A stretch of DNA of 64,000 nucleotides from an uncultured Flavobacteriaceae bacterium (GCA_943842625.1 CALTCK010000002.1:124001-188000), one strand, 5' to 3'. Positions 19,492-29,392 are shown, counted from the stretch's first letter. Made by a program: numbers and translations. Notes: a model not told the origin generated them from the sequence alone.

Positions 19492-20442
19492 ATGAAAGTA
19501 TTAGCAAATGATGGCGTCTCTAAATCTGGTATTAAATCTTTAGAAAAAGCAGGTTTTGAAGTGATAACTACTACTGTGGCTCAAGAACAACTAATTGAAT
19601 ACATCAATGATCATCAAATTGATGTTATTTTGGTAAGAAGTGCTACAAAAGTTAGACAAGATATCATAGACTCTTGTCCTAGTCTAAAAATTATTGGTCG
19701 TGGCGGTGTAGGTATGGATAATATAGATGTTGATTATGCAAGAAGTAAGAACATTAAAGTTATTAATACTCCAGCTGCATCTTCTGCTTCTGTAGCTGAA
19801 TTGGTATTTGCACATTTATTTGGAGGCGTTCGTTTTCTATATGACTCAAATAGAAATATGCCTTTAGATGGTGATTCAAAATTTAAAGAACTGAAGAAAA
19901 ATTATGGTGGAGGTCGCGAATTAAGAGGAAAAACGCTGGGTATTGTTGGTTTAGGAAGAATCGGACAAGAAGTTGCTAAGATTGGAATTGGCTGTGGCAT
20001 GAAAGTTATTGCCAGCGATAAATTTATGGAAACCACAACAATTTCAGTTGCATTTTATGATAAGCAAAAGTTAGATTTTAAGATTCAAACTATCCCATTT
20101 GAACAACTTTTGAAAGAAAGTGATTTTATTAGTGTTCATGTTCCTGCACAAAAAGACTATATATTCGGAAAAACAGAGTTTAATAAAATGAAAGATGGCG
20201 CTGCTATTATCAATGCTGCGAGAGGCGGAGTAATTGACGAGACAGCACTTATTGAAGCCGTAGAAAACAATAAGCTTTCTTTTGCGGCTATTGATACCTT
20301 TGAAAATGAACCAACACCCGCAATTAAAGTATTAATGAATGGCAAATTGTCGTTGACACCTCATATTGGTGCTGCTACTAACGAAGCGCAGGATCGAATA
20401 GGAATTGAATTAGCAGACCAAATTAAAAATATATTGTTATAA
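19492..20442 (+). CDS. serA: D-2-hydroxyacid dehydrogenase, probable 3-phosphoglycerate dehydrogenase
   Basis: This NAD-dependent D-2-hydroxyacid dehydrogenase (316 aa) has the GxGxxG motif GLGRIGQEVAKIG, the NAD-ribose Asp (VIASDKF) and the catalytic Arg (INAARGGVIDE), Glu (ENEPTPA) and His (LTPHIGAAT). It lacks the C-terminal ACT domain of feedback-regulated SerA. Its place 25 bases after serC supports 3-phosphoglycerate dehydrogenase as its activity, making serC-serA a complete route to phosphoserine. The serine phosphatase is not in the window. Confidence 0.88.
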   Translation: MKVLANDGVSKSGIKSLEKAGFEVITTTVAQEQLIEYINDHQIDVILVRSATKVRQDIIDSCPSLKIIGRGGVGMDNIDVDYARSKNIKVINTPAASSASVAELVFAHLFGGVRFLYDSNRNMPLDGDSKFKELKKNYGGGRELRGKTLGIVGLGRIGQEVAKIGIGCGMKVIASDKFMETTTISVAFYDKQKLDFKIQTIPFEQLLKESDFISVHVPAQKDYIFGKTEFNKMKDGAAIINAARGGVIDETALIEAVENNKLSFAAIDTFENEPTPAIKVLMNGKLSLTPHIGAATNEAQDRIGIELADQIKNILL

Positions 20443-20491
20443 AATTTCTTTTGTTATTTATTTATTAAATATTTTTTAAATATTAAGAATT

Positions 20492-21031
20492 TTGAATTCA
20501 TTAAAAAATCATATTAGTAACCAATTATTTATTCTTAGAAATTTTAATAAACATTGGGAAATTACCTCGAATTGGCAATTACTATTTCCTCTTATAGGTT
20601 TGGTGGGACTCTTCTACTCTGCTAATAAATTTGTAATTTTATTAGGTATAAAATTATTATTTTTTAAAATCACTACCACTGTAGTAATAAGTTATATTTT
20701 ATTGAGAACCACTTTATTTCTTTTTAAAAAATTAGAAAAAAAATGGAAGTTAAGCTATCGATGGGAAATGATACGAGTTTTCATGGTTTTTGCACTTACA
20801 GGAAGTAGTAGTGCCTTGATAGGCAAACCTCTATTAAAAATAATTGGTATCACAAAAGATAATTTTCAACCGCTAGTTTATTGGATACTATACCTTCTGA
20901 TTGGATTTTTATTTTATCAAATACTTTTAGTTACCTTTGGCTGGCTTTTTGGTCAATTTAAATTCTTCTGGAATTTTGAAAAAAAAATGCTTAATAGAAT
21001 GAAATTAGGGTTTTTGTTAAATGAAAAATAG
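20492..21031 (+). CDS. DUF6787-type membrane protein
   Basis: This 179-aa membrane protein probably has four helices. The C-terminal half resembles DUF6787 (EKKWKLSYRWEMIRVFMVFA ... FGWLFGQFKFF). The N-terminal half follows a similar plan (FNKHWEITSNWQLLFPLIG), which suggests an internal duplication. The only possible start is TTG 20492 or ATT just upstream, since no ATG occurs until far into the protein. Its end overlaps the next gene by 11 bases. The function is unknown. Confidence 0.7.
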   Translation: MNSLKNHISNQLFILRNFNKHWEITSNWQLLFPLIGLVGLFYSANKFVILLGIKLLFFKITTTVVISYILLRTTLFLFKKLEKKWKLSYRWEMIRVFMVFALTGSSSALIGKPLLKIIGITKDNFQPLVYWILYLLIGFLFYQILLVTFGWLFGQFKFFWNFEKKMLNRMKLGFLLNEK

Positions 21032-21356
21032 AGAAAAAATAAAATCTTTACTTAATACCGCTGCACTATTGTTGATAACGATAGTGTTGTTCCCATCGGT
21101 TTTTCAATTGGTACACGTTTTTGAAAAACATGAACAAAATTATTGTTTTGAAAATTCCACACATATTCATGAACACGAAATTGAATGTTCGGTTTGTGAT
21201 TTCAAGTTAAATTCCACTGACGAACAATTACCAAAGTATGTTGAGTTTTTAACAATCAATTTTGACAAACAACTAATTTACGAGTATTATAACTTCAAAT
21301 ACAATCATCAGCATTTATCTTATTCTTTAAGAGGCCCACCAACCCTAGCTTCCTAA
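21021..21356 (+). CDS. His/Cys-rich small membrane-anchored protein
   Basis: This 111-aa protein has one N-terminal hydrophobic segment (about residues 12-32) and a periplasmic part rich in His, Glu and Cys: HVFEKHEQNYC, HIHEHEIECSVCDF and FKYNHQHLSYS. It ends in RGPPTLAS. The CxxC and clustered His suggest metal binding, but this is an inference. Similar small proteins ending in RGPP precede TonB receptors in other flavobacteria as far as I recall. It overlaps the DUF6787 gene and precedes the TonB receptor by 78 bases, so a role in sensing or presenting a metal to that receptor is plausible. Confidence 0.65.
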   Translation: MKNREKIKSLLNTAALLLITIVLFPSVFQLVHVFEKHEQNYCFENSTHIHEHEIECSVCDFKLNSTDEQLPKYVEFLTINFDKQLIYEYYNFKYNHQHLSYSLRGPPTLAS

Positions 21357-21434
21357 TTTTTATCTATTGGCTTGTGTTAGTTTTATTTAATCGCAAGCTT
21401 CCCTTTACTCAGAGTATCAAGTAATTCATAAAAT

Positions 21435-23832
21435 ATGAAGTATTGTATCATCATTACTTTATTGTTGAACTGTGTAATGTATAGCCAAAATTGCAATCAT
21501 TCCCTTGAAGGGTATGTTTTAGATTTTCATAATGGAGAACCTATTGCTGGCGCAACCTTACAAATTGAAAATTCACAGCTTCATACAATTTCAGATAGTA
21601 ATGGAAAATTTATTATTAATGACCTTTGCGAGAGTTCGCTAGAACTTATCGTTTCACATATTTCTTGTGATCAAAAAATAGTGGAAATTGATCTTAAAAA
21701 AACGATACAAACGACCATTTATTTAGAACATCATATTGAGGAACTTGAGATGGTAGCCATCAAAGGAAACAATTCAAACAATGGTGCTATTTCTGCGCAA
21801 AAGGAAAAAATAGATAAAAAAATAATCGACAATTTTAGTTCCGAAAGTTTAGGGACTATTTTAAAACAAGCTAAAGGGGTTTCTTCTATAAATACAGGGA
21901 ACAAAATTGTAAAGCCAGTGATTAACGGACTGCATAGTAGTAGAATTGCCATAATGAACAACAATGTTCGTATGGAAGATCAAGAGTGGGGTATTGAACA
22001 TGCTCCTAATATTGACGTCAATGCCATCGATCATATTACCGTCATTAAAGGCTCCAATGCGCTGGCTTATGCAGGAGATGCTATAGGTGGTATTGTGGTT
22101 TTAAAACCACTACGATACCTTAATAAAGACACTTTATACGGAAAGACCATTGCAGGTTTTCAAAGCAATGGTTTGGGTTACAACCTAAACAGTATGCTTT
22201 CTAAAAATTTTAAGAACGGATGGTTTGCAAATGGAAATGTTGGTTATAAACAAAACGGGGATTTAAAATCTCCAGATTATAATTTAACCAATACCGGAGC
22301 AAAAAGTTTTTCAGGGAGTGTAATCTATGGGCTATCAAAAATTTGAATATGGTTTTGAAGCCAATCTCAGTTATATAGACAATACCATGGGAATTTTAAG
22401 TGCCTCCCATATTGGAAATGTAGGAGATTTGGTCAATGCAATCGATAACGAAGAACCTCGCATTATTAATGATTTTTCATATACTATCAATTCACCAAAA
22501 CAAGAAGTTTCTCATTTACTTGGTAAAATAAACTTTTACAAACGTTTTAGTGCTTTAGGTAAGCTTTCTATACAGTATGATTATCAAAATAACCATCGGT
22601 TTGAATTTGATAAAAGAATTGGAGATGATAGAGATAAACCAGCGGTCGATCTTGAATTGATAACCCAAAATTTAAAATCAGATTTGATGATTGATAAGTT
22701 TGATAACTCAACAATTTATCTGGGAGTTACTGGTAAGTATCAAGAAAACATTGCCAATCCAGAAACTGGAGTTAGGAGACTCATCCCTGATTATGAGAAA
22801 ATGGATGTTAGTATTTATGGTATATGGAATACTACTTTTAATCATAAATTAAAAACTGATTTCGGTGTACGGTATGATTATAATTTTATTGATGCGCAAA
22901 AATATTACAAAACTAGTCGATGGGAAGAGCGTGGATATAGCGGGGATTTTAGTGATTTTATCGTGGACGACTTGGGAACTCAACTTTTAACAAACCCAAC
23001 ATTTACCTATCATAATATTTCCTTATCTGCAGGTCTTATTTATAGTGTCAATAAAAACAATGACCTTATTTTTAATTATGGCTTATCATCCAGACCACCC
23101 AATCCGTCAGAATTATTTAGTGATGGATTGCATCATTCTGCTGCGCGAATAGAGTTAGGAGACTTGAGGTTGACTAAAGAAATATCGAACAGAGTTGGAC
23201 TTAGTTATCAACTAGAGGCTAATAAAATAAATTTAAGTGTAGATACCTTTATCAACCAAATCAATGATTTTATCTATTTAAAACCCACCGGAACGCAAAC
23301 GACCATTCGTGGCGCCTTTCCAGTCTGGGAGTATTTTAAAACCAATGCATTGTTGGCAGGCATTGACACCAGCATTGATTATCAATTTACAGAGCTTTGG
23401 AGCTTAAACTCAAAATTTTCGTATGTGTACGGACAAAACACAGAGGAAGACATTCCATTAATCGATATTCCTGCATTAAAATTAAATAACGCACTTAATT
23501 ATAGATTAAAAAATTGGAATCATTTAAACGTACGTTTAGCTCATGAGTGGGTTGGCAGACAAAATAGATATCCTAACTATAATTTTGAAACCTATATTCC
23601 AACGACTGGAGAATATGTAGAAGTAGATATAAGTACACCTCCTAATGCATTTCAGTTAATTCATTTGTTTGGAGATGTGACTTTTTTGTTAAATCAAAAA
23701 TCAACCTTAAATTTAATGATTGGAATAACAAATTTATTTAACACAAACTACAGAGAATATTTAAACAGATTAAGGTATTATGCTGATGATACCGGAAGAA
23801 ATATTACTATTCAAATTAAATTTAACTATTAA
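21435..23832 (+). CDS. TonB-dependent receptor, one-base frameshift
   Basis: The two track ORFs (21435-22346 and 22327-23832) are halves of one outer-membrane receptor. The first has a signal peptide, a carboxypeptidase-like regulatory domain (VLDFHNGEPIAGATLQI) and the plug (GTILKQAKGV, VIKGSNALAYAGDAIGG). The second is the beta-barrel, ending ITIQIKFNY with a terminal aromatic residue. Reading GGG as GG at about 22328-22330 restores VIYGYQKFEYGFEANL, giving roughly 798 aa. The plug sequence with DQEWGIEHAP and the adjacent His-rich protein resemble metal-uptake receptors of the ZnuD type; the substrate is not proven. It is either a sequencing error or a recent inactivation. Confidence 0.82.
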
Positions 23833-23844
23833 AAACCAAAAAAA

Positions 23845-24414
23845 ATGAAAAATTATTTCAAATTAGTATCAATTACACTTTTTACACTTTTATTTGTTGC
23901 TTGTTCAAGCGATGACGATGCCGCACCAGAACCAGTAAATGAAGAAGAAGTAATAACAACAATGATTGTTACCCTAGATGGTCCAGATCAAGTTGTAACA
24001 TTAGAATATCAGAGATCCAGATGGACCTGACGGACCTGACTCTGCAGATACTTACTGTTTCAGGAGCGTTAACTGCTAATACTACTTATGCTGGATCTAT
24101 TAGGTTACTGAACGAAACAGAAGACCCGGCTGAAAATGTAACAGAAGAAATTGAAGAGGAAGATGATGAACATCAATTTTTCTATACACCTAGTTCAGAC
24201 TTAAACGTTGAAGTAGATTATGGAAATTTTGATGGTAACGGGAATCCTTTAGGAACAATGTTACATTCTTACTACAGGTGCAGCTAGTTCAGGGTCGTTA
24301 ACATTTACATTACAACATGAGCCAACTAAACCAAATACAGGTTTAGAAGATGCAGGAGGAGAAACTGATATAGAAGTTACTTTTGACGTAGACAATTCAA
24401 TAATTTGCTTCTGA
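23845..24414 (+). pseudogene. Surface-exposed acidic lipoprotein, three one-base insertions
   Basis: The product starts with a lipoprotein signal (LFTLLFVACSSDDD). SSDDD after the Cys fits the flavobacterial surface-export signal. The protein matches a small flavobacterial family that databases often name type 1 periplasmic binding fold: VTLDGPDQVVTLEY, LTANTTYAGSI, LNETEDPAENVTEEIEEEDDEHQFFY and the C-terminal TLQHEPTKPNT, AGGETDIEV. The frame changes at about 24008-24014, 24047-24053 and 24261-24266, each by one extra base, so the last part returns to the first frame and ends at TGA 24412. Corrected length is 188 aa. It follows the TonB receptor by 12 bases and is probably its surface partner. 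Confidence 0.75.
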
Positions 24415-24420
24415 GTTTTT

Positions 24421-24447
24421 AAAAAGCCCCTAATGGGGCTTTTTTTA
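24421..24447. terminator. Hairpin terminator
   Basis: AAAAAGCCCC, loop TAAT, GGGGCTTTTT and further T residues form a strong intrinsic terminator after the lipoprotein gene. The A-rich left arm lets it also serve the convergent minus-strand gene that ends at 24448. Confidence 0.85.
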
Positions 24448-24735
24448 TTAACTATCGTTTCTCGGATCATCGTGTGCGTTTTTTTTCCAAATAAAAGTAT
24501 ACAACCACATCAAGGTAAAAGTTGGAATGATATCTAAGCCTGGAAGTATTTCTTCTAGAAAAACAACAACAGCTGCAATTTTACCTTGAGTACCCCGGTA
24601 CATTTTATTTATTTGAAATGCAGCATAAGGTGCCCATATTAAATCTATAATGGTCCCCCAAAATGGAATAAACATGGTGGCTATTCCTATTAGATCTAAT
24701 AAAATTCCTTTTCTTAATAATTTATATTTGTCCAT
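24448..24735 (-). CDS. Small membrane protein
   Basis: This 95-aa protein has two or three hydrophobic segments (GILLDLIGIATMFIPFWGTIIDLIW and FTLMWLYTFIW) and a polar, charged C-terminus (KKNAHDDPRNDS). Pro and Gly around FIPFWG, and the central PYAAFQINKMYRG, are typical of a small conserved bacterial membrane family, but I cannot name it. The function is unknown. It lies 60 bases downstream of msrA on the same strand and could be co-transcribed with it. Confidence 0.65.
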   Translation of the reverse strand: MDKYKLLRKGILLDLIGIATMFIPFWGTIIDLIWAPYAAFQINKMYRGTQGKIAAVVVFLEEILPGLDIIPTFTLMWLYTFIWKKNAHDDPRNDS

Positions 24736-24795
24736 TTATAAAATTGCTAAACAATTTATTAGCTACCCTATCTCATTTAAAAATAAAAGACTTAT

Positions 24796-25323
24796 CTATT
24801 TTAATTTAGTTGAAAATAATTTTTTAATTTTTTCAATTTTAGGAGTAATAGTATAATCACAATATTTCTGTTCAGAATTTTGATTGTAATAATCGTGATG
24901 ATCTTCTTCAGCATCATAAAACAACTCTAAGGGAGTAATTTCGGTCACAATTGGAGCTTTAAAAAAATGACTTTTATTTAATTGGTCTATAAATGCTTCA
25001 GCTAAAATTTTTTGTGTAGGGGTAGTATAAAATATTCCACTTCTATACTGGGTGCCAATATCAGCCCCTTGCCGATTTAAAGTTGTAGGATCGTGGGTTG
25101 CAAAAAATATTTCTAGTAGACTTTCAAAAGAAACCAGTTGTGGGTCATAATCAATTTGAACTGCCTCGGCGTGACCTGTTCGACCGGAACAAACCTCTCG
25201 ATAACAAGGGTTTTTTATGGTGCCCCCAGTATATCCAGGTTTAATTTTTATAACGCCTTTAATTCGTTGAAAAATAGCCTCCGTACACCAAAAACAGCCA
25301 CCAGCAAATATTGCTTTTTCCAT
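24796..25323 (-). CDS. msrA: Peptide-methionine (S)-S-oxide reductase MsrA
   Basis: MsrA repairs oxidised methionine (the S-epimer of the sulfoxide) using thioredoxin. The 175-aa protein has the catalytic motif AGGCFWCTEAIF, in which the first Cys is the nucleophile, and the family motifs YTGGTIKNPCYREVCSGRTGHAE and HDPTTLNRQGADIGTQYRS. The C-terminal YNQNSEQKYCDYTI supplies a possible resolving Cys. No MsrB is fused or adjacent. No signal peptide is seen, so it acts in the cytoplasm. Confidence 0.95.
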   Translation of the reverse strand: MEKAIFAGGCFWCTEAIFQRIKGVIKIKPGYTGGTIKNPCYREVCSGRTGHAEAVQIDYDPQLVSFESLLEIFFATHDPTTLNRQGADIGTQYRSGIFYTTPTQKILAEAFIDQLNKSHFFKAPIVTEITPLELFYDAEEDHHDYYNQNSEQKYCDYTITPKIEKIKKLFSTKLK

Positions 25324-25465
25324 AATTTTTAATTTAATACTAAGTTACAATTAATCACCCAACCAACTTACAGACGATCAATTTTTAACGTTTTGTTAGT
25401 AAACTAAACCTAAGTTAGCCTTAATTTTGTTTTTATTTAATCTAGGACTCTAATTAAGCTAATAA

Positions 25466-27889
25466 ATGCGTTATATACTTTCCTTATTGCTTTTATTATT
25501 AAGTACCTCCACTTTTTTTTCACAGGAAAAAAAAGAAATAGAAGCGAATAGGATAAGTAACCCTCCAAAAATTGACGGTGTTTTAGACGACGATATATGG
25601 AAATCGATATCTGGTGTATCCGACTTTAAGATGTTTGAACCAGGAAATGAAGGATTGATAAGTCAAGAATATCAGACAATAATAAAAATGGCATACGATG
25701 ATAATGCTATTTACATTGCAGCCTACATGTTTGATCCAAACCCTGATAAAATCCTTCGTCAATTAAGTCAAAGAGATGAGGTTTTTGTTCAGGCTGATTT
25801 ATTTTACATTGCTTTAAATACCTTAAATGACGGAATCAATGAAACCAGATTTTATGTCACTAGCGCAGGAACTATTGGAGATTCAAAAAGTTCTCAAAAT
25901 GAAGAGGATTTTAATTATAATGTTGTTTTTGATTGTAAAACATCCATTGATAATAAAGGTTGGTATGCAGAATATAAAATACCCTACAATGCATTAAGAT
26001 TTCCAGAAATTGAAATCCAAGATTGGAGTGTAAACTTTTACAGAGAGTTAAAAAATAAAAATGAAACGCATAGTTGGAACTTTATTGATAATAAAAAAGG
26101 AAATGAAAAATTATACAACGGTCTAATTAAAGGCATAAAAGATATCAATCCACCGGTTAGATTAACATTTTATCCTTTTGCTCAAGGACTTGTTTCAAAC
26201 CTAGATAGTGATACCGAAACCAATATAACCGCAGGCTTAGATTTAAAATACGGAATTAGTGATAGTTTTACCTTAGATTTAACATTAGTTCCAGATTTTG
26301 GACAAACGGCATTTGATGAAGTTAGACTTAACCTAGGACCTTTCGAGCAAACCTTTGATGAAAACAGAGCCTTCTTTACAGAAGGTGTTGAATTATTTGA
26401 TAAGGGTGAAATTTTCTTTTCTAGGCGTATCGGAGGTCCACCTTCAGGTACCATTAAAGATCTTAATACCAACGAGGACATCATTGAAAGTCCTTCGAAT
26501 GCAAACATACTGAATGCAATAAAAATTTCTGGTAGAACCAAAAAAGGATTGGGTATTGGTTTTTTAAACTCAATAACAGAAAGGACTTATGCAACCATAA
26601 GAGATACAGTTAGTGGAACTACTCGAAAATCAATAATCGAGCCCATTTCAAATTACAATGTTTTTGTTTTGGATCAAGTATTTAGCGGAAATTCATCGAT
26701 ATCACTCATTAACACGAATGTACTTCGGGATGGTAGCGATTTTAGGGATGCTAATGTAACAGCAGGTGTATTTAGTATCGCTGATAAAGAAAATAGATTT
26801 AGAACTTCAGGAAGGGCGATATTTAGTAATGTTAACGAAGGAGAAGGTTTTAAGACTGGTTTCCAGTCCGAATTCGATATTTTTAGAACAGAAGGTAACC
26901 TTAGATATCGAGTTGGACATGATTTTGCTAATACGACCCTTGATATTAATGATTTAGGAGTTAATTTTAGAAATAACTACAACAATTTTGTTGCTGGTGT
27001 TTCCTACGAAATATTTGAACCTTCTAAGTTGTTTAATAAATATGAGATAAGTTTAACCGCTAGACATCGAAGGCTTTATAAGCCTGATGTTCAGACCGGA
27101 AATAACCTAAGTTTAGATTCTTTTTTTTTCACAGCCAATCGTTTTGCTTTTGGTTTAGATGCTGACTTAAACAGCGAGAGAAAAGATTATTTTGAACCTC
27201 GTATTGACGGCAGGTACTTTATTTATGCTCCAAATTTTAGAGTAAGTACTTGGATATCTACTGATTTTAGAAAGAAATTTGCTTTTGATTTAAGAGGAGG
27301 TATAAGAAATTTTATAGACGACGAACAATACAATTACAAGATAGGTTTTACACCAAGATATCGCGTCTCCAATCATTTTATATTGATATGGGAAGCAGAA
27401 CTTTATACTAGTAAAAATAATAAAGGCTATATCGATGATAATGGTATCGATGTTTATTTTGGACAAAGAGATATCCTTAACCTAGAAAATTCGCTACAGG
27501 CAAGTTATAACTTTGACCCGTATAAAGCAATAGATTTAAGATTTAGAAACTATTGGGGAACCGCAGATTACAGTGATGATTTATTTTTTTTATTGAATCA
27601 AAATGGAACACTGACCCAATTTGATTATGATATCTCCGAATACAACCCAAACAGAAATTTTAATATTTGGAACATCGATTTGAGCTTCAGGTGGCGATTT
27701 GCTCCGGGAAGTGAAGTTTCATTTCTTTACAGAAATCAAATTTTTAACGAAGATGATTTGTCTAATATTAATTTTGGCGATAGCTTAGATAATTTATTTC
27801 AACAAACCGCCCAACATACTTTTTCAATCCGAGTGACCTACTTTCTAGACTATAATAATTTAAAAAATATTTTTAAACACAATTCATAA
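25466..27889 (+). CDS. DUF5916 outer-membrane protein with CBM9-like domain
   Basis: This 807-aa exported protein begins with a signal peptide (YILSLLLLLLSTSTFFSQ). The first roughly 200 residues resemble a family-9 carbohydrate-binding-like domain (PPKIDGVLDDDIWKSI, TIIKMAYDDNAIYIAAYM, GWYAEYKIPYNALRFPE). The remainder fits DUF5916 and looks like a large beta-barrel with alternating aromatic strands ending TFSIRVTYFLDYN. Such proteins are abundant in marine Bacteroidota and their substrate is unknown. TAATTTTG at 25432-25439 may be its -7 box. Confidence 0.85.
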   Translation: MRYILSLLLLLLSTSTFFSQEKKEIEANRISNPPKIDGVLDDDIWKSISGVSDFKMFEPGNEGLISQEYQTIIKMAYDDNAIYIAAYMFDPNPDKILRQLSQRDEVFVQADLFYIALNTLNDGINETRFYVTSAGTIGDSKSSQNEEDFNYNVVFDCKTSIDNKGWYAEYKIPYNALRFPEIEIQDWSVNFYRELKNKNETHSWNFIDNKKGNEKLYNGLIKGIKDINPPVRLTFYPFAQGLVSNLDSDTETNITAGLDLKYGISDSFTLDLTLVPDFGQTAFDEVRLNLGPFEQTFDENRAFFTEGVELFDKGEIFFSRRIGGPPSGTIKDLNTNEDIIESPSNANILNAIKISGRTKKGLGIGFLNSITERTYATIRDTVSGTTRKSIIEPISNYNVFVLDQVFSGNSSISLINTNVLRDGSDFRDANVTAGVFSIADKENRFRTSGRAIFSNVNEGEGFKTGFQSEFDIFRTEGNLRYRVGHDFANTTLDINDLGVNFRNNYNNFVAGVSYEIFEPSKLFNKYEISLTARHRRLYKPDVQTGNNLSLDSFFFTANRFAFGLDADLNSERKDYFEPRIDGRYFIYAPNFRVSTWISTDFRKKFAFDLRGGIRNFIDDEQYNYKIGFTPRYRVSNHFILIWEAELYTSKNNKGYIDDNGIDVYFGQRDILNLENSLQASYNFDPYKAIDLRFRNYWGTADYSDDLFFLLNQNGTLTQFDYDISEYNPNRNFNIWNIDLSFRWRFAPGSEVSFLYRNQIFNEDDLSNINFGDSLDNLFQQTAQHTFSIRVTYFLDYNNLKNIFKHNS

Positions 27890-27947
27890 CTATTAGAATT
27901 GTCTAATCACCTTATAAATAGTATTTTCACACCATAATATCTTTATT

Positions 27948-28613
27948 ATGATAAAAGCGATCAACTTACATAAGTTTTATGACGAATTACATGTTTTAAA
28001 AGGAGTAAGTCTGGAAATAAAAAAAAGTGAAGTTATTTCAATCGTCGGGACCTCTGGAACCGGAAAAACAACATTACTTCAAATTTTAGGAACTTTAGAT
28101 TCTTTTTCAAGTACTAAAGAAAAAAGCTCATTGTTAATTGATGGTCAGGACATTGACGCCCTAAGTCAGCAACAATTAGCAACATTTAGAAATAAAAATT
28201 TAGGTTTTGTTTTTCAATTTCATCAATTATTACCAGAATTTAGCGCTTTGGAAAATATTTGTATTCCCGCATATATTGGAAACACCCCAAAAACAGTTGC
28301 AGAAAAAAAAGCAAAAGAACTTTTATCATTTTTAAATTTAAGTAATAGAATTAATCATAAGCCCAACGAGCTATCTGGAGGAGAGCAACAAAGGGTTGCC
28401 GTGGCTAGAGCACTAGTAAATAATCCTTCTATCATTTTAGCCGATGAACCAAGTGGTAATTTGGATACTGAAAGTGCTGAAAATCTACATAATTTATTTT
28501 TTAAATTAAGAGATGAATTTGGTCAAACATTTGTGATTGTTACTCATAACAATAGTTTAGCTTCTATGGCAGATCGGAAATTAGTAATGAAAGATGGAAT
28601 TATTTTATCCTGA
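27948..28613 (+). CDS. LolD-type ABC transporter ATP-binding protein
   Basis: This 221-aa ATPase has Walker A GTSGTGKTT, the Q-loop in FVFQFHQLLPEFSALEN, signature LSGGEQQRVAVARAL, Walker B IILADEPSGNLD and the H-loop IVTHN. The sequence resembles LolD/MacB/FtsE-type ATPases. In Bacteroidota it is usually annotated LolD, which extracts lipoproteins from the inner membrane. No LolC/E permease is adjacent, so the partner must be encoded elsewhere. It is followed after two bases by the TIGR02757 gene. Confidence 0.88.
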   Translation: MIKAINLHKFYDELHVLKGVSLEIKKSEVISIVGTSGTGKTTLLQILGTLDSFSSTKEKSSLLIDGQDIDALSQQQLATFRNKNLGFVFQFHQLLPEFSALENICIPAYIGNTPKTVAEKKAKELLSFLNLSNRINHKPNELSGGEQQRVAVARALVNNPSIILADEPSGNLDTESAENLHNLFFKLRDEFGQTFVIVTHNNSLASMADRKLVMKDGIILS

Positions 28614-28615
28614 TC

Positions 28616-29392
28616 ATGAACCAGAAAGATTTAAAAGATTTTCTAGATGTTAAGGTTAAAGAATATAATAATAAAAAATTTATTGAAAGTGACCCTATCC
28701 AAATTCCACACCAATTATTAAAATATGGTGCCTCTAAAAACGATATAGAAATCATAAGCTTTTTAGTGGCTACAATTTCCTGGGGAAACAGAAAAAGTAT
28801 CATAACTAACTCCAATCGTTTGCTAACTCGCATCAATCATTCTCCCTATGAATTTGTGATGAATTATTCAAAAAAAGACTTTCACTCCATCGCTGGATTT
28901 GTGCACCGAACCTTTAATGACAGAGACTTAAATTATTTTATTTTGGCTCTACAAAATATCTATAAAAATCATGGTGGCTTAGAATCCATATTCAAAAAAA
29001 ATATAAAAAATCATTCATTACAATTTTCTATTCATGAATTTAAAAAACTATTTTTTAGTTTACCGCACCCAGCAAGAACAGAAAAACATGTAAGTGATCC
29101 ACTCAAAAATTCTGCGGCAAAAAGAATCAATATGTTTTTAAGATGGATGGTAAGAAATGATTTTAGTGGAGTCGATTTCGGAATTTGGAATACAATACCG
29201 ATGTCTGTTTTATCCTGTCCTTTGGATGTACATACGGGAAATGTAGCAAGAAAACTTGGTTTAATATCTCGAAAGCAAAATGATGCCAAAGCTTTGAAAG
29301 AGCTCGATCAATCCTTAAGAATTTTAGATGCAGAGGATCCTGTTAAGTATGATTTTGCATTATTTGGCTTGGGAGTTTTTGAATCTTTTTAG
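28616..29392 (+). CDS. TIGR02757/DUF2400 family protein
   Basis: This 258-aa protein of the TIGR02757 (DUF2400) family has DPIQIPHQ and a helical region (DIEIISFLVATISWGNRKSI). The C-terminal KRINMFLRWMVRNDFSGVDFGIW, PLDVHTGNVARKLGL and KYDFALFGLGV follow. The pattern recalls a helix-hairpin-helix glycosylase-like fold (DVHTGNVARK), but a catalytic activity has not been established to my knowledge. It sits directly behind the LolD-type gene and is probably co-transcribed with it. Confidence 0.85.
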   Translation: MNQKDLKDFLDVKVKEYNNKKFIESDPIQIPHQLLKYGASKNDIEIISFLVATISWGNRKSIITNSNRLLTRINHSPYEFVMNYSKKDFHSIAGFVHRTFNDRDLNYFILALQNIYKNHGGLESIFKKNIKNHSLQFSIHEFKKLFFSLPHPARTEKHVSDPLKNSAAKRINMFLRWMVRNDFSGVDFGIWNTIPMSVLSCPLDVHTGNVARKLGLISRKQNDAKALKELDQSLRILDAEDPVKYDFALFGLGVFESF

